Source of the DNA: Pseudomonas sp. LS-2
GTDB taxonomy: Bacteria > Pseudomonadota > Gammaproteobacteria > Pseudomonadales > Pseudomonadaceae
Assembly (NCBI RefSeq): GCF_003605735.1
Contig: NZ_QXTJ01000039.1
Location: 853,265-917,264, forward strand
Reading direction: 5' to 3'
DNA: 64,000 nucleotides
Notes under the pieces: generated by a model
Told to the model about the DNA's origin: nothing
What the model saw: the letters and a program-made list of their open reading frames with translations, nothing else
Database searches by the model: none
Translations under genes and position numbers: made by a program
In this document: positions 1 through 7,493 of the stretch, piece by piece
Position numbering within the stretch: the first letter of the stretch is position 1
Layout of the letters: each line of letters starts with the position of its first letter

Positions 1-1
1 C

Positions 2-364
2 AACACGGGTGTGGAGACCACGCTGTATGTAGACGGCATTGTGCTCGGCACCGGTTACGAGCAACTGGCGGTGCCCCCGTTATTGACGCTGTTGCAACCT
101 TGGCTGCTGCGTGAAGAGGACGGCAGTCTCGCAGTGGATCGGCATTACCGCGTCGGTCTGCAAAACAGCGAAGGCTTGCAGATACTGGCAAATGGCACGT
201 CAGAAAAAACCCACGGCATCAGCGATGCGCAGTCGTTCTCGATGGTTGCGCTACGCGCTCAGCAACTGACGGATGCGCTGCTGGCCACTCAGCCTCGACA
301 ACTGGCGCCGGTGGTGGCTCATCCAGCATTGTCCAAACCTGCGCGCGCCGAGGCACGGCCATGA
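2..364 (+). CDS. C-terminal part of a lysine/ornithine-type N-monooxygenase (cut by window start)
   Basis: The reading frame is open from base 2, so the 5' part of the gene lies outside the window. The visible 120 residues contain LGTGYE, which matches the conserved ATGY-like motif of flavin-dependent N-hydroxylating monooxygenases (SidA/PvdA/IucD family). The tail HGISDAQSFSMVALRAQ resembles the HGI-x-D C-terminal motif of the same family. These enzymes use FAD, NADPH and O2 to hydroxylate the side-chain amine of ornithine, lysine or related diamines. The stop overlaps the start of the next gene (ATGA at 361-364), so the two are translationally coupled. That neighbour and the next one would make diaminopropionate, which suggests, as inference, a short diamine substrate. 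The FAD- and NADPH-binding domains cannot be checked here. Confidence 0.72.
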   Translation, partial: NTGVETTLYVDGIVLGTGYEQLAVPPLLTLLQPWLLREEDGSLAVDRHYRVGLQNSEGLQILANGTSEKTHGISDAQSFSMVALRAQQLTDALLATQPRQLAPVVAHPALSKPARAEARP

Positions 365-1380
365 ACTTCATTTCTCATATCGTTGGCGATTCCAACTTCG
401 TCCGGCTCAAGGGGCTAGGGTTCGAAAATCTCCATCTGAAACTGGAGTCCTGCAACCCGGCAGGCTCCATCAAGATGAAGACAGCCATCGGCCTGATCGA
501 CTCCTATGCCGAGCGCCGACTTATCCACAAGGACACCGTGCTGATCGAGTCGTCCTCAGGCAACCTTGGTGTAGCGCTGGCGATGATCTGTGCCGAGCGC
601 GGCTACAAGTTCTGCTGCGTGGTCGATCCAAACACCAATCTGCACAACATCAAGATGATGGAAGCCTTTGGCGCGCAGATTGTGATCGTCACCGAACGCG
701 ACGACAACGACGGCTATCTAGGGACCCGCATCCGTTACATTCGCGACACCGTGGCGCGAGATCCGCGCCATCTATGGCTCAATCAATACAGCAACCCTGC
801 CAACGCTCGGACGCATGAGCAGACCACTGCACGCTCGATTCATATCGCGTTTCCCGCATTGGATTATCTGGTGGTGGGCGCCGGTACTACCGGTACGCTG
901 ATGGGCTGCGTGCAGTATTTCCGCAAGCATTCGCCCCGGACCAAGATCATTGCCGTGGACAGTGCCGGTTCGGTGACATTTGGCCAGGCCCCCGGCAAGC
1001 GTTTCATTCCGGGGTTGGGTTCGAGCCAGATGCCGCCGATCTTCAAGTCCAATCATCTGCACAAGCAGCAGGTTGTGGATGAGCGCGCGACCGTCGCGAT
1101 GTGCCGCTGGCTCGCTAGGTCCAACGGCATTCTGGCGGGCGGTTCGACGGGCACGGTGGTGGCCGGCCTGGCAGCGCCATCGTTGGGGATTCCCAAAGAC
1201 GCCGTGGTGGTGGCGATCTCCCCCGATGCGGGCGAACGGTATCTGGAGACCATCTACAACGACGAGTGGGTCATGCAGAAGTTTGGCCGCGCCGAACTGT
1301 CGGCGCTGAGCTCAAAGCCCATCAGTCGTTACCTTCACGATTACGTCCACACCTTCGAGGGGGAGGAAGCCCATGTCTGA
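361..1380 (+). CDS. sbnA: SbnA-like N-(2-amino-2-carboxyethyl)-L-glutamate synthase (PLP, cysteine-synthase fold)
   Basis: A 339-residue fold-type II PLP enzyme. GSIKMK at residues 35-40 carries the predicted Schiff-base lysine K38, SSSGNLG near 64-70 is the substrate loop, and GAGTTGT is the phosphate-binding loop. The length and the N-terminal pattern fit SbnA of the staphyloferrin B pathway better than CysK/CysM. SbnA condenses O-phospho-L-serine with L-glutamate to give ACEGA. Placement directly before an SbnB-type dehydrogenase supports this over a plain cysteine synthase. The start overlaps the upstream stop by 4 bp and the gene overlaps the next one by 8 bp. One perfect DnaA-box 9-mer lies inside it at 521-529. 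The exact substrate is inferred from family and context. Confidence 0.82.
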   Translation: MNFISHIVGDSNFVRLKGLGFENLHLKLESCNPAGSIKMKTAIGLIDSYAERRLIHKDTVLIESSSGNLGVALAMICAERGYKFCCVVDPNTNLHNIKMMEAFGAQIVIVTERDDNDGYLGTRIRYIRDTVARDPRHLWLNQYSNPANARTHEQTTARSIHIAFPALDYLVVGAGTTGTLMGCVQYFRKHSPRTKIIAVDSAGSVTFGQAPGKRFIPGLGSSQMPPIFKSNHLHKQQVVDERATVAMCRWLARSNGILAGGSTGTVVAGLAAPSLGIPKDAVVVAISPDAGERYLETIYNDEWVMQKFGRAELSALSSKPISRYLHDYVHTFEGEEAHV

Positions 1381-4042
1381 TTTCCACGTCATTCCCGGCG
1401 CCGTGATCAAGGACCTCCTCGACAGTCAGGCGCACACGATGGTCGCTCGCGTGGAGCAGGTCTATCTGCAGCATCACGATGGCCTGACGCTCAATCCGGA
1501 CAGCTACTTTCTGCGTTTTCCACAGCAACCTGCCAATCGCATCATCGCGCTCCCCGCGTCACTTGAAGGCGACGACGCTGTCGCCGGCATTAAATGGATT
1601 TCCAGTTTCCCCGGCAATGTCGCTGATCAGAAGCCTCGAGCTTCGGCAGTCGTCATCCTCAACGACCGCGAAACCGGCTACCCCTACGCATGCCTCGAAG
1701 GAGCGCAAATCAGTGCCGTGCGAACGGCGGCATCGGCGGTGTCAGGTGCTTACTGGCTCAACGGTCAGTCACGTAAGGCGCACTCCGTGGGATTCATCGG
1801 CGCAGGCGTCATTGCTCGCAACATCGCACGCATGCTGGCTGTGGAAAACTGGAAGATAGGCCAGGCAGTTGTCCATGATTTCGACGATGCCTCGACCAAG
1901 GCCCTGTCCGGCTATATCGAACAAATCGACTTATGCACAGCCCGCACCGGGTCGCTTGAACAAGCGCTGGCTGCCGATCTGGTGATCTTCGCCACGACCG
2001 CTGGCGAGCCTTATGTAAAACCGCCGATGAGCTTTCGAGCGGGGCAGGTGGTGCTGAACATTTCGTTGCGGGACATCGCGCCGCAGTTGCTGCTGGAAGC
2101 GAACAACCTCTGCGATGACGTGGAGCATTGCATGAAGGCGAACACTTCGCCGCACCTGGCCGAGCAGTTGATCGGCCATCGTGCATTCATGAACGGCACC
2201 CTGGCGGGTCTGATTCGTGGTGAGGTCGAGCTGGACCCCGGCAAAGCGTCGATTTTCTCGCCCTTTGGTCTGGGGGTGCTGGACCTGGCGCTGAGCAAAT
2301 TCATCGTCGATACCGCGATGGCTGACTCGCGTGCGATCGCTATCGATTCGTTCTTCGGAGAAACGCTGAGATGGAACTGAGCACTGCGCTTCCCAAGGAA
2401 AGGTTTTCTGCCAACGATGCGAAAGAGCCCGCGATCAGGGTCGGTATTGTTGGCTGTGGCTCCCGCGGCTTGACGTTGCTGGAGCGACTGTGTGCGTTGG
2501 CCGGCGAGAGCGAGCGTCGCGTCGAGATCAGTGTGTTCGATCCCCATCGGCCGGGGCCGGGTCTGCACTCGGTAGAGCAGCCTGATTATCTGATGCTCAA
2601 CACCGTGGCGTCGCAGATCTCGATGTTCCCGGATCGGGCAGCGCTCGGCGGTTCCAATGGTCGCCAGGGTCCGAATTTCTACGAGTGGTGCTTGCGGTTC
2701 AAACCTGGGGGCCGGCCGGTCCAGGCGAACGAATTTCTTCCTCGCCGATGGCTCGGCGAGTATCTGGCATGGACCTACGATGAAGTGATTCGCACGTTGC
2801 CAGACAATGTGCATGTTGTTCATTACGCCACGGTTGTGGATAAAATCGAACATACCGATTTGGGCGGCTTTGAACTGTCCACAGAGCATGGGCTAAAACA
2901 TCATCTGGATTGGCTATTGATCACGATTGGTCATGGCAAAGCCCCAATGCCTGTGGAAAAAGTTGATCGTGTTACGCGCCGCGTGTGCCCTTATCCACAG
3001 CCCAATTCGCTGAGCAGTATTACGTCCACAGACCTCGTGGGTGTGGAAGGACTTGGACTGTCGGCGATGGATGTAGTGGCCGGGTTGACCGTTGGCAGGG
3101 GCGGGGCGTTCGTCCAAGCACCGGAAGGTCTGCGCTACAAGGCTTCCGGCGAAGAGCCGCGCGTATTCATGTATTCACGAAGCGGCCTGCCATACCGCAC
3201 CCGGCCGGATATTGCAGCGCATCGTACAGGCGGATCGCCCTTGATCTTCACGCTGTCGGCGGTCGCCGATCTGCGAGCTGGCAATCCGCAGGGGCTGGAT
3301 TTCGAGCGTCAAGTGCTCCCGCTGCTCAAGGCTGAAATGCTCGCGGAATACTTCGGCTTGATCGCGGCGTTGAGAGGTGAATCTGCGGCACGGGTGAAAT
3401 CCGAGTTGGCGACAGCCTTTCTGTTGGGCGATATGGAAGGCAAAACCCATGAGCTCGCCCGACGCTTTGATGCTGAAATGCTGGACGACAGCGCCTTCGC
3501 ACCTCTCCATCTACGAGCGCCTGTGGATAATTACGCGCAATGGGTTCGAGCCTTCATTGAAGCGGACTTGCAGGAGAGCATTGTTGATCTTGATCACAGC
3601 CCTCTTAAAGCCGCGGTAGAAGTCTGGAGAAGTTGCCGTGAACAATTGCGGCGCGTTGTGGATAACCGTGGACTGACGCCCGCGTCGCGCAAAATCTTCT
3701 TCAGCCAATACGCCCCTCTGGTCAACCCCATGGTGGCCGGGCCGCAGAAAGAGCGCCATCAGGAGATACTGGCGCTTGAGGAGGCAGGAATACTGCAATG
3801 GGTTCACGGATCGAAAGTTATCCACAACAAAGCGTCGGGCGCCGTGTCGATCACGTTGAACTGCGACCAGATTGTCACCCTTGACGCACTGATAGCTGCC
3901 CATGTCAGTAGTAACGCAACCGCCGTCGTTCAACCAGTGATCATTCGACAGCTCATGGAAAGAGGAATCGTCCATAGCCTCGACGATCTGGGAGGGTGTT
4001 ACGTGAACAGCGTGGGCAAAGCCCAGCCGAATCTGTGGATAA
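521..4042. other. Cluster of seven perfect DnaA-box 9-mers (TTATCCACA / TGTGGATAA)
   Basis: Exact matches are at 521-529 and 2991-2999 and 3818-3826 (TTATCCACA) and at 2835-2843, 3522-3530, 3657-3665 and 4034-4042 (TGTGGATAA). Six fall in the FAD/NAD(P) gene. They encode different peptides in different frames (for example VVDK, YPQ, LWIT), so they do not reflect a protein repeat. By chance an exact 9-mer on either strand is expected about once per 130 kb of unbiased sequence. Whether DnaA binds here is unknown. Confidence 0.6.
1373..2380 (+). CDS. sbnB: SbnB-like ACEGA dehydrogenase (ornithine cyclodeaminase/mu-crystallin family)
   Basis: A 335-residue member of the ornithine cyclodeaminase family. 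A Rossmann motif GFIGAGVIA lies at residues 140-148, followed by a second beta-alpha unit. The upstream half has the family signature around GYPYACLEGAQISAVRTAA. SbnB oxidises N-(2-amino-2-carboxyethyl)-L-glutamate with NAD to give L-2,3-diaminopropionate and 2-oxoglutarate. The immediate SbnA-like neighbour, with an 8-bp overlap, makes this reaction more likely than ornithine deamination. The 3' end overlaps the next gene by 10 bp. The pair therefore supplies L-Dap to whatever product the operon makes; the product itself is unknown. Confidence 0.82.
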   Translation: MSDFHVIPGAVIKDLLDSQAHTMVARVEQVYLQHHDGLTLNPDSYFLRFPQQPANRIIALPASLEGDDAVAGIKWISSFPGNVADQKPRASAVVILNDRETGYPYACLEGAQISAVRTAASAVSGAYWLNGQSRKAHSVGFIGAGVIARNIARMLAVENWKIGQAVVHDFDDASTKALSGYIEQIDLCTARTGSLEQALAADLVIFATTAGEPYVKPPMSFRAGQVVLNISLRDIAPQLLLEANNLCDDVEHCMKANTSPHLAEQLIGHRAFMNGTLAGLIRGEVELDPGKASIFSPFGLGVLDLALSKFIVDTAMADSRAIAIDSFFGETLRWN

Positions 4043-4167
4043 CCGGCCCTATCGTCGAAGGCGCTACTTATTACAACCACTACGTGCCTTCGTCGGGCAG
4101 TTATTCACGCGCTTTCGTCGATGCAGATCGGATGGCGCGGGAGATGTTGGGGATTCTTGTACATTGA
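2371..4167 (+). CDS. FAD/NAD(P)-binding protein of the large NAD_binding_9-type family
   Basis: A 598-residue protein with an N-terminal dinucleotide-binding motif GIVGCGSRG at residues 25-33. An acidic end of strand two follows in ISVFDPHRPGPG, and LLITIGHGKAP resembles the second nucleotide-contact motif of flavoprotein oxidoreductases. I recognise the general FAD/NAD(P)-binding family but not the reaction. The C-terminus (LWITGPIVEGATYYNHYVPSS) is the conserved closing segment seen in this family. It is the last gene of the overlapped run with the N-monooxygenase and the SbnA/SbnB pair, so a redox step on a diaminopropionate-derived intermediate is a fair inference. The gene is unusual in carrying six perfect DnaA-box 9-mers, in both orientations and several reading frames. 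Confidence 0.7.
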   Translation: MELSTALPKERFSANDAKEPAIRVGIVGCGSRGLTLLERLCALAGESERRVEISVFDPHRPGPGLHSVEQPDYLMLNTVASQISMFPDRAALGGSNGRQGPNFYEWCLRFKPGGRPVQANEFLPRRWLGEYLAWTYDEVIRTLPDNVHVVHYATVVDKIEHTDLGGFELSTEHGLKHHLDWLLITIGHGKAPMPVEKVDRVTRRVCPYPQPNSLSSITSTDLVGVEGLGLSAMDVVAGLTVGRGGAFVQAPEGLRYKASGEEPRVFMYSRSGLPYRTRPDIAAHRTGGSPLIFTLSAVADLRAGNPQGLDFERQVLPLLKAEMLAEYFGLIAALRGESAARVKSELATAFLLGDMEGKTHELARRFDAEMLDDSAFAPLHLRAPVDNYAQWVRAFIEADLQESIVDLDHSPLKAAVEVWRSCREQLRRVVDNRGLTPASRKIFFSQYAPLVNPMVAGPQKERHQEILALEEAGILQWVHGSKVIHNKASGAVSITLNCDQIVTLDALIAAHVSSNATAVVQPVIIRQLMERGIVHSLDDLGGCYVNSVGKAQPNLWITGPIVEGATYYNHYVPSSGSYSRAFVDADRMAREMLGILVH

Positions 4168-4343
4168 GTCCCAAGGCCGTTGCGGACCGTGAATGGATTC
4201 CCGAGCGCCCCTACTGCGCAATCTGTTCAGGGCGCGATCTGTGGCAGCCTTGGTTCCTGCCAACGGAGCCATGACCTACCAATGGTAAATGTCTGCCGTG
4301 TGTCTGATTGCCACTCTTTACAGGCTGATTCAGGAAGGCATGA

Positions 4344-4377
4344 AAAAGCCCGCGCTGACGGGGTCAGGCGGGCTTTT
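4344..4377. terminator. Bidirectional rho-independent terminator
   Basis: A perfect 10-bp inverted repeat (AAAAGCCCGC / GCGGGCTTTT) with a 14-base loop. It is U-rich on both strands, with the stronger T-run on the minus strand. It lies between the convergent ends of the diaminopropionate operon and the glycosidase gene and can serve both. Confidence 0.85.
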
Positions 4378-4394
4378 CCGGGCTACCGCTCCAT

Positions 4395-5678
4395 TCAAGC
4401 GCCGGGGCTCAAACGAATGATCTTGGGGAATTCCGTCAACGTGACAGGTGCTGAACACTGATCCCCATTGCACGTCCATTTTTGCGGGCTGTCGATCATT
4501 CCTTGAATGGCTGCTTCTGTATCGAGTACGCGCACGGGGCCGTTCTTCATTGCCGCGGCCGTGACATGCTCGTCACGCGGACGGCCCGTTGCCCACGCGA
4601 CCATCACCCGCTCGCGGCCATCGCTGAAGGCCAGTTTGTAGACGTTATCGGCTTGCAGGCTGTTGCTGGCATCGTAAGTGAAGTCGCGCAGGTAGGGGCT
4701 GATCGCCTTGAGGACCGAGTACGCAAGCTTGGGGCTGAGATCGATATTGAGCAGGCCGAAGTTGTGCTCCTGATCATCCCGAACGGTGCCATCATTGATC
4801 AGGTCGTACCACCACATACCCTTGATCGTGGGAACGGTGCGCGCCAGAAAGTACGCCCGCGCCAGGTACGCCGATTGCCGCACGGCACTGATGCCGCAGT
4901 TGCCTTCATGACTGGGCCAGGCCATTTCAGTGAGATACAGAGGGACTGGCTTCCCGGCTTTGCTGGTGAACCGGCGATCCAGATCGCGCAGCCAGTTTAT
5001 CCAGTTCTCGGGTGTGTTGTGATCGCGGCCTTCGCAATGCACGTAGGGGTGCAATGAGATTCCATCGGCATATTTGAGCACGCCGCCTGCGAGCATCCGG
5101 TCAACGAAGCCGCCCTTGATGCCGGCGGATGTCACAGCACCCGCGAGCACTTTGGCCTGTGGATTGTTTTTACGAATGATCGGCGCTGCGTCTTTGACCA
5201 GTGCAACGTAGTCGCTGCTCAGGCGGGCATCGCTGGGGCCTTCGATGTCCCATTCGTTCCAGACCTCGTAGTACTGCACCGCATTGCCCAATTGCCGCGT
5301 GGTGTAGTCGACGTAGTTGAGGTATGGAATCTTGATTTCGGGTTCGCGCGGCTTGGCGTTCCCGTTGAACGAGGTGCCATAGCCCAGAATGACCATGGTG
5401 CGCAGATCCAGCGCGCTGGCCGTGTTCAGCCACGCCCGCCACTGTGGAATGATGCGCAGCTGTTTCGGCGTCGGTTCGGCGGTGGACCAGAACGCGTCGT
5501 CACGTACCGAGGTAATCCCGGCAACGCTCGCCAGTTCGAGGCTGCGCAGCGGTTGCGCCAGGTTATTCATAGAATGCGTGGCGACGCCGACGATGAAGGG
5601 GTCGGCGGCAGTAATGCGGGTGAAGATCAGGCAGGACAGTAACAGCAGGCTTCTGCGGCCAATACTCAATGCATTCAT
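4395..5678 (-). CDS. Secreted clan GH-A glycoside hydrolase (GH39/PslG-like)
   Basis: A 427-residue protein with an N-terminal signal peptide (hydrophobic LLLLSCLIF, likely cleavage after AAD around residue 25). The TIM-barrel signature is clear: WNEWD places the acid/base glutamate at E142, and LTEMAWPS places the nucleophile at about E251. The length and motifs resemble PslG, a periplasmic GH39 enzyme of the Psl exopolysaccharide locus, so a role in trimming or releasing a polysaccharide is likely. It starts 1 bp after the stop of the Wzy-like gene upstream, so they form one operon. The substrate is not inferable from sequence alone. Other clan GH-A families, such as GH5, are possible. Confidence 0.75.
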   Translation of the reverse strand: MNALSIGRRSLLLLSCLIFTRITAADPFIVGVATHSMNNLAQPLRSLELASVAGITSVRDDAFWSTAEPTPKQLRIIPQWRAWLNTASALDLRTMVILGYGTSFNGNAKPREPEIKIPYLNYVDYTTRQLGNAVQYYEVWNEWDIEGPSDARLSSDYVALVKDAAPIIRKNNPQAKVLAGAVTSAGIKGGFVDRMLAGGVLKYADGISLHPYVHCEGRDHNTPENWINWLRDLDRRFTSKAGKPVPLYLTEMAWPSHEGNCGISAVRQSAYLARAYFLARTVPTIKGMWWYDLINDGTVRDDQEHNFGLLNIDLSPKLAYSVLKAISPYLRDFTYDASNSLQADNVYKLAFSDGRERVMVAWATGRPRDEHVTAAAMKNGPVRVLDTEAAIQGMIDSPQKWTCNGDQCSAPVTLTEFPKIIRLSPGA

Positions 5679-5679
5679 C

Positions 5680-6984
5680 TCAGCTCAGGCCCGGCAGGCC
5701 GCTCCATTGGGTCAGCTCCTGGGGCTTTGGGGCAGTGGTTCTAACCTGTGACCTCGCGTTGAGCGCATGCCCGATGGCCATGCCCAGGAACAGGTTCGCC
5801 AGCGTGACCTCCAGTGTGTCGGTCGTCCAGCTGACGATGCAAATGCAGAACCCGGTCGCCAGCATCGCCCGGCCGTAGCGAGTAACGCTGTTGGCCAGAA
5901 TGAAGAACAGTGGGATGTGCAGGGCGTAGAGAAATAACCCGGCAAGGCCAAAGGTCGCCCACAGATAAACCACCGTGCTGTCGGACACCATAAACAGATC
6001 GGCACCTACTACCGGAAATGCCGCCACGGCGCTGCCCACCAGGCCAAAGCCCGCGCCGGTGTATTCGCGGTTTTCACTCATCAGTTCGCGGATCACATTG
6101 GGCCAGGTGTTCACCAGACGGTCGTAGATCGACGAGAGAGAGTTGGCCGCTGATACCTTGTTCGGGTCGAAATCGAACGCCATCGCGATAAAGGGCAGCG
6201 ACATGCCGAGCAATACTGCAGCGACGATGGCGCCCCGGGTGGTCCAGCGAAACTGCGCGATCATCAACAGGCCGACGCCGCCGATAAAGGCCAGCGCGGG
6301 CGCCTTGCTGGTGGTCAGGACCACGCCGGCAAAGCCGATGGCGCAGATGCCCAGTGCAAGCGTTTTGGAGCGAAGGGTCGCGATCAGGTACAGGCTGAAG
6401 ATCGAGATGATGATCGCCAGTGCACTTGAAATGCGCGCGAATCCGGCCGGCCGGTCGGCTTCTTCCGACGCCCAGGTGGTGTTGGCGCTCAACTCCGTAC
6501 CCCCAATGCTGTAGCTGTAACCCTTCCACGGCAGATTGGTGTACTTGTCTAGCGCGATGCCCGCCAGCGAGGCGAACAGCGCAAAGGCGATTGCCCACAT
6601 GAACAAGCGTTTATGGCGTGTGATCTGATCACCGCAGGCCAGGCCGAACAGCAATGGGCTTATGCCGTACAACGCAAAGGCGAAGTTGCCCGCCCCCGCG
6701 CCGTTCAGCACAGCCCAGGCAGACGAGAGCAACAGCACCAGAAAACTCAGCCACACGCCAGGACCTGCCCTGAAGTTGCGCAGTTCGAGCGCGAAGAACA
6801 GCAGACACGCGACTTTCGGGCCATACAGCAGCACCGAAATACCGGCCTTGTCCAGATAGAAGCGCAGAGCGCCGGAAAAGGTCTCCACCAGAATCAGGCT
6901 GATGGCGACCAGCACGATGGCAGTGGATTTGTCGAAAGACAGCATCGACGGCTTTTCAACGTAAACGGGGGAAGTCGACATCAT
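5680..6984 (-). CDS. Wzy/O-antigen-ligase-like polytopic membrane protein
   Basis: A 434-residue inner-membrane protein with roughly ten to twelve hydrophobic segments spread along its length. A large polar loop lies in the second half (about residues 265-320: DFDPNKVSAANSLSSIYDRL..., SENREYTGAGFG). This layout is typical of Wzy polymerases and WaaL ligases, which join lipid-linked glycan repeats in the periplasm. The family has little sequence conservation, so the call rests on topology and the loop. It is translated together with the downstream glycosidase. No glycosyltransferase, flippase or export gene lies beside it, so it must depend on a glycan made elsewhere or be a remnant of a larger locus. 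ATG codons at 6984 and 6981 are alternative starts. Confidence 0.65.
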   Translation of the reverse strand: MMSTSPVYVEKPSMLSFDKSTAIVLVAISLILVETFSGALRFYLDKAGISVLLYGPKVACLLFFALELRNFRAGPGVWLSFLVLLLSSAWAVLNGAGAGNFAFALYGISPLLFGLACGDQITRHKRLFMWAIAFALFASLAGIALDKYTNLPWKGYSYSIGGTELSANTTWASEEADRPAGFARISSALAIIISIFSLYLIATLRSKTLALGICAIGFAGVVLTTSKAPALAFIGGVGLLMIAQFRWTTRGAIVAAVLLGMSLPFIAMAFDFDPNKVSAANSLSSIYDRLVNTWPNVIRELMSENREYTGAGFGLVGSAVAAFPVVGADLFMVSDSTVVYLWATFGLAGLFLYALHIPLFFILANSVTRYGRAMLATGFCICIVSWTTDTLEVTLANLFLGMAIGHALNARSQVRTTAPKPQELTQWSGLPGLS

Positions 6985-7403
6985 GGTACAGCCCCTCGGG
7001 AGCGCTGGAATTGGAGATCGTCAGCAGGCGTAGAGCCATGACAAGAGAATGTCACCTGCAAGGCAAAGCTACCGCTCATCGAAGTCGGCGCAGGCCGTCG
7101 ATTGAGCTTAGGGTCATCGTGAGTCGCGAACGGGAGGGAGGAGGGTGTGCCGAAAAGGATCCCTCTCACACGGCGTGACAGGGGATATATCAGCCGCAGA
7201 TGCGGCGGCTGTCAATCAATTAGTCAAATTTTCGGACAGTTTTCACGGTTCGAGAAACGCGTTCTGCGTAACTGCTTGATTTAATTAATGGATAGAAATT
7301 TGACGCTGTCAGTAGAGGCACAAAATGACACTAGCGAATGGCTTTCTATGACTCCTTTTCGTTACAACGCGCGGGTAAACAGTTGTGCGTGGCCTTATCG
7401 ATC
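6985..7403. other. Intergenic region between the Wzy-like gene and opgD
   Basis: About 420 bp without a credible gene. It must hold the promoter of the leftward Wzy-glycosidase pair. The part from 7200 to 7310 is notably A+T-rich for this genome, with TTAATTAATGG-type runs. A small GC hairpin (CAGCCGC...GCGGCTG) lies near 7191-7211. I cannot assign promoter elements with confidence. Confidence 0.5.
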
Positions 7404-7463
7404 GCAGTCCGGCTTGCCAGCGGTGGCTATTTCAGGATCACCACCGCCGACAAGCCGGACTGC
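7404..7463. repeat. REPIN, family A (GCAGTCCGGCTTGCC type)
   Basis: Two inverted copies of the palindrome core (GCAGTCCGGCTTGCC and its complement) flank a short AT-richer spacer. Five further family A copies occur in the window. It lies just downstream of opgD. Confidence 0.85.
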
Positions 7464-7493
7464 TATAGAGTTAGCGTGATCAAGGATGCGGGA

